A DNA stretch of 64,000 bases from Kibdelosporangium sp040675465. Its GTDB lineage: Bacteria > Actinomycetota > Actinomycetes > Mycobacteriales > Pseudonocardiaceae. Numbering within the stretch: the stretch's first letter is position 1; every line of letters begins with the position of its first letter. Both the position numbers and the translations under genes were made by a program. The stretch lies in NCBI RefSeq assembly GCF_040675465.1, contig NZ_JBFAPA010000004.1, positions 248,001 through 312,000 on the forward strand, written 5' to 3'. Shown piece by piece: positions 17,329 through 26,123 of the stretch. The notes beneath the pieces are model-generated. The model did no database searches, had not been told where the DNA came from, and was given only the letters and a program-made list of their open reading frames with translations.

Positions 17329-17366
17329 AGCACCGACCGCGAACTGATTACTCTGGGCTACCGGCG

Positions 17367-17969
17367 GTGTCTCGATCGGGGAAAACCGAGCCTGGGACGC
17401 TCGAAGCCGTGTGGGACAGCAATTTCCAGCCGTCGCATTTCTACACGGCGGCCGAGTACGCCGCGTTGGGTGTCGGCGAGCAGCAGTACGAGCTGCAGGA
17501 GGGCGCGTTCATGCTGCTGCCCGGTGCGCCGCCGGAGCGGATGAACGCGGTGATGGCGCTGGCGATCCAGTTGCGGGTGCAGGAGCCGCAGGCGAGGTTC
17601 GTCGCGGGCGCCGAGGTGGACCTGGAGCTGGCGGACGCGTCGGCGCCGGGCACGGTCCGCCGCCCGGACCTGGTCGCGGTGTCGGCCAAGGCGCCGGAGA
17701 CCGGTCTGGTCAAGGCGGCGGATGTGCGGCTGGTGATCGAGGTCGTCGCGCCGGGGTCCGCACGGACGGCGAACGTGGTCAAACGCCGTGAGTACGCCGA
17801 CGCCGGGATTCCGCACTACTGGATCCTCGACGTCACCAGCACGCCGGTCTCGCTGCTCGCCTGCGAACTGAACGAGTCGGGGTACGTCGACAACGGCCCG
17901 GTCACCGGCCGGTTCACCGCGACGGGCCCGTACTCGCTGACCATCGACCTCGCCGCGCTGGTGCGCTAG
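17367..17969 (+). CDS. Uma2 family (DUF820) putative endonuclease
   Basis: 200 residues. The PD-(D/E)XK pattern of Uma2 is visible: YELQEGAFMLLPGAPPER, RRPDLVAVS with the Asp, and VIEVVAPGSARTANVVKRREY with Glu and Lys, ending YADAGIPHYWILD. Homologues are common in actinomycetes and cyanobacteria; their role is not established. GTG at 17367 has no clear ribosome site; GTG 17409 is an alternative. The stop shares four bases with the convergent methyltransferase gene. Confidence 0.75.
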   Translation: MSRSGKTEPGTLEAVWDSNFQPSHFYTAAEYAALGVGEQQYELQEGAFMLLPGAPPERMNAVMALAIQLRVQEPQARFVAGAEVDLELADASAPGTVRRPDLVAVSAKAPETGLVKAADVRLVIEVVAPGSARTANVVKRREYADAGIPHYWILDVTSTPVSLLACELNESGYVDNGPVTGRFTATGPYSLTIDLAALVR

Positions 17970-18787
17970 CGGACAGCTTGGGTGAGCCAGGCAGCGGAGC
18001 CGTAGAACACCCCGTCCGCGGTTTGGTGCTGGGCCATGTCCGCGCGCATAGCGGCGATCTTGGCCGCGGCGGCCGGGTCGCTGGGATCCAGGCCGACTTG
18101 CTCGGCCACGAACGCGCTGGCGTCATCGGCGTCCGTGCCGAAGTACATGGGCTCGGTCAGGCTGGTGAACCGGATATCGGTGAACCCGGCCTCGGTCAGG
18201 ATCGCGCGCATGCTGTCCGGCTCGCTGAAGCCGAGCGGGTTGCGCGCCTGGGCCGGAGCCGGCCGTGCGTCGTCCTGGAGGGCCCGGAAGAACAGGCCGA
18301 CCCACTCGTTGCGGTTGGGCTGCTGCCAGCTCAGCAGCGCGATCCGGCCGCCTGGACGCAGGGCGCGGGCGATGTTGGTGAACGCGGCGACCGGGTCGCC
18401 GAAGAACATCACCCCGTTGCGGCTGATCGCCACGTCGAAGTGGGCGTCCGGGAACGGGTGCACCTGCGCGTCACCCTGCACGAACTCGACGTTCGTGAGG
18501 TGCTCCCCGGTCGCGAGCCGCCGGCCGAGCTCCAGCATCCGCGCGGACAGGTCGATGCCCGTCACGGCTTTCGCGCGGCGGGCGGCGTCGCGGGCGGTCT
18601 GCCCGCTGCCGCAGCCGATATCCAGAACCGTGTCGGTGCCGGTGATCTCGGCGGCGTCCAGCAGCTGGTCGTGGTAGCCGCGGACGCCTTCGTCGATACG
18701 ATCGGCACGTTTGGCCCAGAACGCACCCCGGGGCCCGTCCCACAGGGCCAGTTCGTCCACATTGGAAGGATCGACGGCAGCGCTCAC
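17966..18787 (-). CDS. class I SAM-dependent methyltransferase
   Basis: 273 residues. SAM-binding motif I is TVLDIGCGSGQTARDAARRA (about residues 53-72) and motif II follows with VTGIDLSARMLELG; ISRNGVMFFGDP is the post-motif segment and LRPGGRIALLSWQQ motif III. It resembles small-molecule methyltransferases of the UbiE/ArsM type. It follows the flavin-dependent oxidoreductase gene by nine bases on the same strand and is probably in one operon with it. Substrate unknown. Confidence 0.85.
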   Translation of the reverse strand: MSAAVDPSNVDELALWDGPRGAFWAKRADRIDEGVRGYHDQLLDAAEITGTDTVLDIGCGSGQTARDAARRAKAVTGIDLSARMLELGRRLATGEHLTNVEFVQGDAQVHPFPDAHFDVAISRNGVMFFGDPVAAFTNIARALRPGGRIALLSWQQPNRNEWVGLFFRALQDDARPAPAQARNPLGFSEPDSMRAILTEAGFTDIRFTSLTEPMYFGTDADDASAFVAEQVGLDPSDPAAAAKIAAMRADMAQHQTADGVFYGSAAWLTQAVR

Positions 18788-18796
18788 AAGCGGAGC

Positions 18797-19789
18797 CTAC
18801 GCCGTCAGCTTGGGGATCACCTGCTCGCCGAACAGCCGGATCGCGGCGAGCACGTCGTCCGGCGGCAGCCCGCCGACGTCGATCAACACGAGGTGCGCGT
18901 CCAGCCCCAGCAGGCTCTGGAGGGCGTTGAGGCGGTCGGCGACCTCGTGCGGGTCGCCGCAGACGGCCGAGCCGTTCATCAGCCGGTCGACATCGACCGG
19001 CTGGCCGTCGCCGCGCAACGGGTCGGCGAACGCCGCGTAGGCCGACAGGTAGGGGCGCCAGCGGTCCCGGGCGTTGTCGGGGGCGACGTACACGTGGCTC
19101 GGCAGGGCGACCCGGCCCGGCGCCGACAGGCGATCTCGGTAACGGGTGACGACATCGACGTAGGCGTCGGGGGAGCGCAGGGTGCTCGGCAGCATCAGCG
19201 GCATGCCGAGTTCGGCGGCCAGATCCGACGAGATCGCCGAGCCGCTTCCGATCCACACGGGGGGATGCGGGACCTGGATCGGCCGTGGGGTGGTGGTGAC
19301 GTTCTCCAGCGGGGTGCGGAACCAGCCGTGCCAGGTCACGTTCGTCTCGGTCAGCAGTTGCAGCAACAACCGCAGATACTCGTCGAACCGTGGCCGCAGG
19401 TCGTCGTGCTGGATGCCGAACGCCTCATCGGTCGCCGGGGACACCCCGCGGGCGACGACGAGTTCCGCGCGGCCGTCGCACAGCACGTCGAGGGTGGCCA
19501 GCTCCTCGGCGACCCGCACCGGATCGCGGTGGGGCAGCAGGGTGACGCCGGTGGACAGGCGCAGGGTGCTCGTTCGCGCGGCGATCGTGGCGAGCATCAG
19601 CTCGGGCGCGGAGACGATGTAGCGGGTGAAGTGGTGCTCGCCGATGGCGACACCGGTGAAGCCGGATTCCTCGGCGACCACGGCCTGAGCGCACATGGCG
19701 TGCAGGCGGTCACGCTGGGACACCGTGCGCCCGGTGCGCGGGTCGGGCAGGTGATCGCCGAGGATCAGCAGGTAGACATCGGGCTGCAC
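18797..19789 (-). CDS. LLM-class flavin-dependent oxidoreductase
   Basis: 330 residues from GTG. The luciferase-like pattern is clear: EESGFTGVAIGEHHFTRY, STGVTLLPHRDPVRVAEELA, and LCDGRAELVVARG. These TIM-barrel enzymes use reduced FMN or F420 to oxidise or reduce small molecules. It lies upstream of a methyltransferase with nine bases between. A long hairpin separates it from the GH92 gene upstream. Confidence 0.85.
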   Translation of the reverse strand: MQPDVYLLILGDHLPDPRTGRTVSQRDRLHAMCAQAVVAEESGFTGVAIGEHHFTRYIVSAPELMLATIAARTSTLRLSTGVTLLPHRDPVRVAEELATLDVLCDGRAELVVARGVSPATDEAFGIQHDDLRPRFDEYLRLLLQLLTETNVTWHGWFRTPLENVTTTPRPIQVPHPPVWIGSGSAISSDLAAELGMPLMLPSTLRSPDAYVDVVTRYRDRLSAPGRVALPSHVYVAPDNARDRWRPYLSAYAAFADPLRGDGQPVDVDRLMNGSAVCGDPHEVADRLNALQSLLGLDAHLVLIDVGGLPPDDVLAAIRLFGEQVIPKLTA

Positions 19790-19804
19790 GCTTGCGGATG
19801 GTAC

Positions 19805-19834
19805 GCGTGGGCGGGCCCGGAAGCCCGCCCACGC
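19805..19834 (-). terminator. hairpin terminator after GH92 gene
   Basis: Perfect 12-base arms GCGTGGGCGGGC (19805-19816) and GCCCGCCCACGC (19823-19834) around a six-base loop, seven bases beyond the GH92 stop and before the next minus-strand gene. No T-run. Confidence 0.8.
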
Positions 19835-19841
19835 CCATCGG

Positions 19842-22800
19842 TTACAGCGTGCCGCACTGGCCGGATCGCGGCCCCTGCACGGTGTTGACCAGGCCGTTGT
19901 TGGCCGGCGGCGGGTTGTTGCCGGAGCAGCTCACCGGGCCGGTGACGCTGGTCGACCCGACCACCGGACCGGCGCTGTCCACAAGGGACACCGGGCCGTT
20001 GATGGCCGCCGCGCCGACGCTGACCTCACCGGTCGCCCGGTTGATCGACACCGGGCCGGTGACCTGCGTGCCGATCAGGGCCACGGCGCCGGGCTGGTAG
20101 GCGTTGACCGGGCCGTTGATCGTGCCGCCGAAGGCGTAGAGCGAACCGCCCGCGTTGATCTGGACCGGCCCGTTCTGGGTCGCGTCCTGCAGGCAGACCA
20201 CGCCGGTGACGGTCAGCGGGCCGTCGTGCTTACCGGTGATCGTCTGCGTGCACGCCGGGGTCGGCTTGGCCAGGAACTCGACCTCCGCCACGGTGGCCTG
20301 TCCCTCGAACTCCAGCCGGTACTGGGTATAGCGGCTGGGCTTGGCGACCTGGAACGCCTTGGTCTGCTGGCGCCACGCGAACGACTGGCCCTTGCGCTCG
20401 TCCACCACGGCCCAGTTCTTGCCGTCGAACGAACCCTTGAGCACCCAGTTCGCCGGGTCGCGGCCGGTGGTCTTGCCCGACGTCACCGTGTAGTACGTGA
20501 CCACGTCGTGCGGACGGGCCGCGGTGTAGGCGACGGTGTCCAGGGTGGCCTCGGTCTGCGAGCTGTTGTCGAACACCTCCGCCGGGCCACTGTTGGTGCC
20601 GTTGCCGGACACGTCGCGCAGCGGCTGCGGCACGGCGTTGCCCTTGGTCAGCGACGGGAACACCGCGTCGGCGCCGGTGCCCCAGTTCGACGGTTTCGGG
20701 CCCATGTCGAAGTCCAGCGTGCCGCCCGCCGCGAGCAGGTCGTGCGGCAGGAAGGTCTTGTCATAGGCCTTGCCGTTGACCTTCAGGCCCTGCACGTAGA
20801 CGTTCTGCGCGTTGTTCTTCGGCGCGTTGATGACGAGTTTCTTGCCGTTCTCCAGGTTGATCGTGGCCTTGGTGAACAGCGGCGACCCGATGGCGTAGTT
20901 CGGGCTGCCCATCTGCACCGGGTAGAAGCCCAGCGCGCTGAAGATGTACCACGCGGACATCTCGCCGTTGTCCTCGTCACCGGCGTAGCCCTGGCCGATC
21001 TCGCTGCCCAGGTAGAGCCGAGAGAGGATCTCGCGGACCTTGGCCTGGGTCTTGGAGGGCTGACCGGTGAAGTCGTACATGTACGGGATGTGGTGCGAGG
21101 GCTGGTTGGAGTGGCCGTACTGGCCCATCCGCACGTCCCGGGCCTCGATCATCTCGTGGATGATGCCGCCGTACGAGCCGGGGAACCGCGCGGTCTCCGG
21201 GGTGGCGAAGAACTGGTCCAGCTTCTGCGCCAGCTTGTCCCGCCCGCCGTACAGGTTGGCCAGGCCCTGGCCGTCCTGCGGCACGGTGAACGCCATGTTC
21301 CAGCCGTCGGTCTCGGTGTAGTCGTAGCCCCACACGCGCGGGTCGTACTGGTCCTTGGTCCAGCGCCACGACCCGTCGTCGTTGCGGCCCTGGAAGAACC
21401 CGACCGACTTGTCGAACATGTTCACGTAGTTCTGCGCCCGGTTGCGGAAGTACTCGGCGTTCTCCTTGTACTCCTGCCTGCGCGGGTCGTTCGGCGCCGC
21501 CTTGTCGTACAGCGCCTGGGCCAGTTGCGCGATGCCGAAGTCGTTGACGTAGCCCTCCATCGCCCACGACATGCCCTCGCCGACCGACGTCGGCGTGTAG
21601 CCGAGGAAGATCGACTTGTCGATGCCCTTGCGGCCGACGCTGGAGTTGGTGACGTTCGGCGGGGTGACCGTGGCGTTGCGGATCGCGGCGTCGTAGGCGG
21701 CCACGGCGTCGAAGTTGCTGATGCCCTTGACGTAGGCGTCCGCGAACGCGACGTCCGAGCTGGTGCCGGTCATCAGGTTGGCGTAGCCGGGGGAGGACCA
21801 GCGGGCGATCCAGCCGCCGTCGCGGTACTGCTGGACGAACCCGTCCACCATCTCGCCTGCCTTGCTGGGCGTGAGCAGGGCGTAGGCGGGCCAGGTGGTG
21901 CGGTAGGTGTCCCAGAACCCGTTGTTGACGTAGACCTTGCCGTCGACGATCTTGGCGCCGGTCTGCGTCGGGGTGTTCTGGCCGGTGTTCGGCGACCAGG
22001 CGCTGGCGTACTGGTACTTCGGCGCCTGGGCGGTGCCGGTGTTCTCGAACCCGGAGTTCGGGTACAGCAACAGCCGGTACAGGTTGGAGTACAGCGTGGT
22101 GCGCTGGTCGTCGGAGGCGCCCTCGACCTCGATCACCTTGAGCTGGTCGTCCCACGCCTTCTGCGCGCGGTCGCGGACCGTCTCCAGCGTGTCGCTCGCG
22201 GAGACCTCCATCTCCAGGTTCCTGCGGGCCTGCTCGACGCTGATCAGCGAGGTGGCGATCTTCATCGTGACCTGGCGGACGTCGCCGAACTTGAAGTAGC
22301 CGGTGACGTTCGAGCCGCCGCCACCGGGCAGCTTGCCGCTCGCGGTGACCGGCTGGTCGAAGGTGGCGTAGACGAACAGCCGGCCGGCGCCCGCGGACAG
22401 TCCACTTCGGACATCCGAGTAGCCGGTGATCGTCCTGCCGGCCGCGTCCAGGGTGAGACCGCCGTTGTTGTTCACGTTGTCGAAGATCAGGTTCGCCTGG
22501 CCGGGGAAGCCGAACCGGAACACCGCCGCGTGGTCGGTCGGCGTGAGCTCGGTCTTCACCCCGTTCTCGAACTGGACGCTGTAGTAGTGCGCCTTGGCGA
22601 CCTCGTTGTCGTGCTTGAACGGCAACGCCCGCGCACCACGGTTGGCGTTGGGCACGCCGTCGGCGGTGGACGGCATCACCTGGAAGGTCTGCCGGTCACC
22701 CATCCAGGGGCTGGGCTCGTGGCTGGCCGTGAACGCCTGCAGCGTCGGCAGGTTGTCGGCGTTGTTGACCTTGCTGTAGTGGTACAGCCAGTCGGTGGAG

Positions 22801-24140
22801 TCCGCGTTGGTCATCGGGGTCCAGAAGTTGAACCCATGCGGGACCGCGGTCGCCGGGTAGTTGTTGCCGCGCGAGAAGCTGCTCGTGGCGTTGGTGCCGC
22901 GGGTGGTCAGCACGTAGTCCGACAGGTGGCTGCGCGCCGGGGCCTGCGGGCTGCCGACGACGCGGATGTCGTCCACCCAGCCCTTGAACCCGGTGGGGCC
23001 GTTCGGGTTGTCGTAGGCCAGCAGGATCCGGTCGATCGTCTTGCCCGCGGCGACCGCGCCGATGGACGAGGCGATGTTGTTCCACTGGTTGGTGTACAAC
23101 GCCTTCGAGGCACCCTGGCCCTGCGGGGTGAGCGGGAACCCGCGCTGGTCGACGGCCTTGAGGTCGCTCAGGTAGGTGCCGTCGGTGAACGCCAGGTCGA
23201 CCGACGCGTACGTGCCCGGATAGTTCAGGTCGTCCAGCAGGAACTCGGGGAAGATCTTGTAGGACAGCTGCGTGGTGGGCGTGACGACAACGTTGACGTC
23301 GAACACCTTGTTGTACGAGTACGCGCGGCCCTGGGCCAGATGCGTGCCGACGTACCGGAACGCCTTGAGACCGGTGAAGCCGACCTTGGTCTTGCTGGTG
23401 TAGGCGCTGGTCGGGCCGTTGCCGATCTGCGTGGTCATGTTCGGCGCGATGGCGATGCGGGCCTCGGCCTGCGGAGTGGTCTCGGAGAACTGCACCTCGG
23501 CCAGCTGCACGATCGGGTCGCCGTTGTTGGCGGTGAAGTCCAGCCGGTAGTAGAGGTAGTCCGCGCCGCCGGTGAACTTGTACTCCTTGGTCTGGAACCG
23601 CTGGTCCCAGCTCTGCCCGGTCTGCTTGTCCAGGTCGGTCCAGGACTGGCCGTCGTTGGAGCCGCGCAGGGTCCAGTCCCGCGGGTCGCGGCCGGGGAAG
23701 TCGTTGGCCGAGGTCAGCGCGTAGCGCACGACGTTGACCGGTTCGCTGAACTTGAACTGCACCCAGCCGGTCGACTCGAACACCAGCCACTTGGTGTTCG
23801 GGTCGTGGTCGACCAGGTTCTCCTTGACCTCACCGGACCCGGAGTTCTCGCCGTTCGCGGTGACCTCGGTGACCTTGTCGGTGATGTCGCCGGGGATGCG
23901 GGTGGGGTCGTCACCGTTGACGCCCGAGGCCTTGGGCGTGCCGTCCGGCAGGGTCTCGGCGGTGTCGGTCCACGCCGGCTGCGGGTCGCCCGGTTCGAAC
24001 GACGAGTAGAAGTCCGTGTTGCCTCCCGGCTGCGCCTGCGCGGGTGCCGCGAGCACCGTCGTCGACAATGCCACGCCCACGGCCGCGGCCGCCAGGCGGG
24101 AGATCAGCGGTCTTGGCCAGGCATTTCGCCGGTAGCCCAT
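19842..24140 (-). CDS. secreted GH92 alpha-mannosidase with two discoidin-type domains and a GPV-repeat tail
   Basis: 1432 residues. Signal peptide about 1-36. A first F5/8 type C-like (CBM32) domain spans about 75-225 (GWVQFKFSEPVNVVRY, DWTLRGSNDGQSW). The GH92 part follows, with LSDYVLTTRGTNATSSFSRG, then GFWDTYRTTWPAYALLTP, GGWIARWSSPGYANLMTG and YAGDEDNGEMSAWYIFSALG, all characteristic of this calcium-dependent exo-mannosidase family. A second discoidin-like domain lies about 1155-1295 (WVLKGSFDGKNW). The last 137 residues hold about four 19-residue repeats starting (N/T)GPV. It likely trims mannosides from glycans. ATG 24140 is chosen because it gives the signal peptide; an in-frame extension to 24308 does not. 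A perfect 14-base palindrome lies 63 bases upstream. Confidence 0.93.
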   Translation of the reverse strand: MGYRRNAWPRPLISRLAAAAVGVALSTTVLAAPAQAQPGGNTDFYSSFEPGDPQPAWTDTAETLPDGTPKASGVNGDDPTRIPGDITDKVTEVTANGENSGSGEVKENLVDHDPNTKWLVFESTGWVQFKFSEPVNVVRYALTSANDFPGRDPRDWTLRGSNDGQSWTDLDKQTGQSWDQRFQTKEYKFTGGADYLYYRLDFTANNGDPIVQLAEVQFSETTPQAEARIAIAPNMTTQIGNGPTSAYTSKTKVGFTGLKAFRYVGTHLAQGRAYSYNKVFDVNVVVTPTTQLSYKIFPEFLLDDLNYPGTYASVDLAFTDGTYLSDLKAVDQRGFPLTPQGQGASKALYTNQWNNIASSIGAVAAGKTIDRILLAYDNPNGPTGFKGWVDDIRVVGSPQAPARSHLSDYVLTTRGTNATSSFSRGNNYPATAVPHGFNFWTPMTNADSTDWLYHYSKVNNADNLPTLQAFTASHEPSPWMGDRQTFQVMPSTADGVPNANRGARALPFKHDNEVAKAHYYSVQFENGVKTELTPTDHAAVFRFGFPGQANLIFDNVNNNGGLTLDAAGRTITGYSDVRSGLSAGAGRLFVYATFDQPVTASGKLPGGGGSNVTGYFKFGDVRQVTMKIATSLISVEQARRNLEMEVSASDTLETVRDRAQKAWDDQLKVIEVEGASDDQRTTLYSNLYRLLLYPNSGFENTGTAQAPKYQYASAWSPNTGQNTPTQTGAKIVDGKVYVNNGFWDTYRTTWPAYALLTPSKAGEMVDGFVQQYRDGGWIARWSSPGYANLMTGTSSDVAFADAYVKGISNFDAVAAYDAAIRNATVTPPNVTNSSVGRKGIDKSIFLGYTPTSVGEGMSWAMEGYVNDFGIAQLAQALYDKAAPNDPRRQEYKENAEYFRNRAQNYVNMFDKSVGFFQGRNDDGSWRWTKDQYDPRVWGYDYTETDGWNMAFTVPQDGQGLANLYGGRDKLAQKLDQFFATPETARFPGSYGGIIHEMIEARDVRMGQYGHSNQPSHHIPYMYDFTGQPSKTQAKVREILSRLYLGSEIGQGYAGDEDNGEMSAWYIFSALGFYPVQMGSPNYAIGSPLFTKATINLENGKKLVINAPKNNAQNVYVQGLKVNGKAYDKTFLPHDLLAAGGTLDFDMGPKPSNWGTGADAVFPSLTKGNAVPQPLRDVSGNGTNSGPAEVFDNSSQTEATLDTVAYTAARPHDVVTYYTVTSGKTTGRDPANWVLKGSFDGKNWAVVDERKGQSFAWRQQTKAFQVAKPSRYTQYRLEFEGQATVAEVEFLAKPTPACTQTITGKHDGPLTVTGVVCLQDATQNGPVQINAGGSLYAFGGTINGPVNAYQPGAVALIGTQVTGPVSINRATGEVSVGAAAINGPVSLVDSAGPVVGSTSVTGPVSCSGNNPPPANNGLVNTVQGPRSGQCGTL

Positions 24141-24202
24141 GTTTCGCCTCCGCGTTGAGGAACGCCCCTGCCCCCGGGGCCGCGAACAGGGGAACTCAGC
24201 CA

Positions 24203-24216
24203 TGACATCGATGTCA
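24203..24216. promoter_or_regulatory. LacI-type operator candidate upstream of GH92
   Basis: TGACATCGATGTCA is a perfect 14-base palindrome with central CG, the form bound by LacI-family sugar regulators in actinobacteria. It lies 63 bases upstream of the GH92 start codon. No LacI gene is in the window, so the regulator would act in trans. Confidence 0.55.
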
Positions 24217-24267
24217 ATAGCTCGTTGAGACCTGACACCGAACTGTCTCGCGACTACGACACCTGGC

Positions 24268-24849
24268 CTACGACGACCGGGGGAGTCCGGAGAGGACGGT
24301 GTCCACAATGGCTTCGGCGAAGCCGCTTTCCAGTGCGGTCTGCCGGATCAGCACGCGGTACCAGACCGCGCCGGCCAGCAGGTCGATCACCATCGCCGGG
24401 TCGACGTCCGCGGTCAGCTCACCGCGCTGCCGGGCCCGGTCGAAGATCGGTTTCTCGCTCTCCATCCGCTCCGCGCAGAACATCCGCACCAGGCCGGCCA
24501 GGCCGGGCCGCTCCAGCCCGCCGAGCGCGGCCGTGGCGACCTTGCCGCTGGGCACCGCGGTGAGCATCCGGATCACCTGGTGGGTCACCGCGATCAGGTC
24601 GCCGCGCAGGCTGCCGGTGTCCTCGGTGTTCTTCTCCAGCACCTCGCGGTCGATCATCGCCGCGGCCAGCAGGGCGTCCTTGGAGGGGTACCAGCGGTAG
24701 ATGGTGGTCTTGTTGACCTTGGACCGCGCGGCCACGCCTTCGATGGTCAGTCCGTCGTAGCCGTGCTGCATCAGCAGGTCGAGGGTGGCCTGGAAGATCG
24801 CGGCCGCCTGGCGCGGGCCGCGGCCCTCGGTGCGGGTGGCGCGAAACAC
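24268..24849 (-). CDS. TetR/AcrR family regulator, divergent from SDR gene
   Basis: 193 residues from GTG 24849 (FRATRTEGRGPRQAAAIFQA). The HTH is LTIEGVAARSKVNKTTIYRW; the C-terminal part (GELTADVDPAMVIDLLAGAV, VWYRVLIRQ) matches the TetR_C_11-like domain. It is divergent from an SDR gene with about 100 bases between, where two operator-like palindromes lie, so it should repress that gene and itself. TTG at 24855 is an alternative start. Confidence 0.85.
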   Translation of the reverse strand: MFRATRTEGRGPRQAAAIFQATLDLLMQHGYDGLTIEGVAARSKVNKTTIYRWYPSKDALLAAAMIDREVLEKNTEDTGSLRGDLIAVTHQVIRMLTAVPSGKVATAALGGLERPGLAGLVRMFCAERMESEKPIFDRARQRGELTADVDPAMVIDLLAGAVWYRVLIRQTALESGFAEAIVDTVLSGLPRSS

Positions 24850-24861
24850 AAGCAAAACACT

Positions 24862-24875
24862 ACGCGACGTTGCGT
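24862..24875. promoter_or_regulatory. operator-like palindrome 1 for TetR 24268-24849
   Basis: ACGCGACGTTGCGT is a 14-base palindrome with one mismatched pair, 12 bases upstream of the regulator start. It shares the AACGNACCGTTGCGTT-like core with the second site at 24901. Confidence 0.5.
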
Positions 24876-24900
24876 TGTCCCAGCGCGGCTCGGTACGGTG

Positions 24901-24928
24901 GAATGCAACGCACCGTTGCGTTGCATTC
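24901..24928. promoter_or_regulatory. operator-like palindrome 2 in TetR/SDR intergenic region
   Basis: Perfect 12-base arms GAATGCAACGCA and TGCGTTGCATTC flank CCGT. It ends 20 bases before the SDR start codon and 8 bases before its ribosome site, where bound repressor would block transcription. Confidence 0.65.
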
Positions 24929-24948
24929 ACCCCTGTGGAGGAACTGCG

Positions 24949-25881
24949 ATGGGCAGCAAGTGGACGGCCGCCGACATCCCCGATCAGACCGGCCGGACCG
25001 CCGTGGTCACCGGCGCCAACAGCGGATTGGGCCTGGTCACGGCCCAGGAGCTGGCTCGCGCGGGTGCTCACGTCGTGGTCGCGTGCCGGGACCTGACCAA
25101 GGGCTCGGCCGCGGTCTCGACCATCCGCTCGGCAGTCCCCGATGCGTCGCTGTCGCTCGAACGGCTGGATCTTGCCGACCTGTTGTCGGTGCGCGAGTTC
25201 GCCGAGGTGATGGCCAAGGAGCACGACGGCCTCGACCTGCTGATCAACAACGCTGGCATCATGGCCGTGCCCAAGGGGACGACGGCCGACGGCTTCGAGT
25301 CCCAGTTCGGCACCAACCACCTGGGCCACTTCGCCCTGACCGGCCGGCTGGCCGAAATGCTGTCCGCCCGGCCGGGCAGCCGTGTGGTGACCGTGTCCAG
25401 CGGCATGCACCGGATCGGCCGCATCCGGTTCGACGACCTGCAGAGCACCCGCCGCTACCAGAACTGGCTGGCCTACGGTCAGTCGAAACTGGCCAACCTG
25501 CTGTTCGCCTTCGAACTCGACCGCCGTGCGCCGTTCGGCAGCTACGCCTCGCACCCCGGTTACGCCAACACCAACCTGCAGAACGCGGTCACGCAGGCCA
25601 CTGGCAGCAAGCTCGTCGAGCGGGCCGTGTCGCTGTTCACGCGCACCTTCGCCCAGTCCATGGAGATGGGCGCGCTGCCGAGCCTGTACGCGGCCACGTA
25701 TCCCGGTCTTCCCGGCGGCAGCTTCATCGGCCCGGACAACTTTTTCGAACAGCGCGGCCACCCCACGATCGTGCGCGCCCGCAAACCCGCGTACAACGAG
25801 GCCGACGCCCGCCGTCTCTGGGAAGTCTCCGAGGAGCTGACAAACGTCACATTCCCGTTCACCGGGGCGGAAAACAAGTGA
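24949..25881 (+). CDS. short-chain dehydrogenase/reductase
   Basis: 310 residues. Cofactor motif TGANSGLG and NNAG (LLINNAGIMAVP) are present, and the catalytic Ser (VTVSSGMHRIG), Tyr and Lys (YGQSKLANLLF) follow. The pattern is that of retinol-dehydrogenase/protochlorophyllide-reductase-like SDRs common in actinomycetes. NADP preference is likely from the arginine after strand 2 (VACRD). GGAGG at 24937-24941 supports the ATG. Probably induced when the divergent TetR binds its ligand. Substrate unknown. Confidence 0.88.
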   Translation: MGSKWTAADIPDQTGRTAVVTGANSGLGLVTAQELARAGAHVVVACRDLTKGSAAVSTIRSAVPDASLSLERLDLADLLSVREFAEVMAKEHDGLDLLINNAGIMAVPKGTTADGFESQFGTNHLGHFALTGRLAEMLSARPGSRVVTVSSGMHRIGRIRFDDLQSTRRYQNWLAYGQSKLANLLFAFELDRRAPFGSYASHPGYANTNLQNAVTQATGSKLVERAVSLFTRTFAQSMEMGALPSLYAATYPGLPGGSFIGPDNFFEQRGHPTIVRARKPAYNEADARRLWEVSEELTNVTFPFTGAENK

Positions 25882-25882
25882 C

Positions 25883-25900
25883 CCTCAACGTCCATTGAGG
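25883..25900 (+). terminator. hairpin after SDR gene
   Basis: CCTCAA (25883-25888) and TTGAGG (25895-25900) pair around CGTCCA immediately after the stop, followed by ACAATTCTTGG. Confidence 0.5.
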
Positions 25901-26056
25901 ACAATTCTTGGTTCGCCGGGATACGAAGGTCAGATCAACTCCCGGGTTTGGTGAATCTCTTGCGGGAGAGCGGCTTGCCGGCCCGTGAACGCCCGGTTTG
26001 CCGCTCTGGTACCGAAAGCGGTCCTATCGAAACGTCGTCGCGATATCACGCTGTTG

Positions 26057-26097
26057 TGCACCCCGAACTGATTGGTCTATACCTTGTCCGGGGTGCA
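26057..26097. promoter_or_regulatory. long-spaced inverted repeat upstream of leader ORF and LAL gene
   Basis: TGCACCCCG (26057-26065) and CGGGGTGCA (26089-26097) are exact complements, 23 bases apart; the AT-rich interior includes TATACC, which could be a -10. It ends 27 bases before the small ORF at 26124. It could be a regulator site or an RNA stem in the 5' leader. Confidence 0.4.
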
Positions 26098-26123
26098 ATC
26101 GAAGTGCGCGTCGAGGAGGACCC

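Noticed and set aside
20226..24158. 1310-codon open frame antisense to the GH92 gene
   Set aside because: It is the mirror of GC-rich coding DNA: residue composition is dominated by Arg/Val/Gly/Ala, no domain is recognisable, and the GH92 reading on the other strand has a signal peptide and clear motifs.
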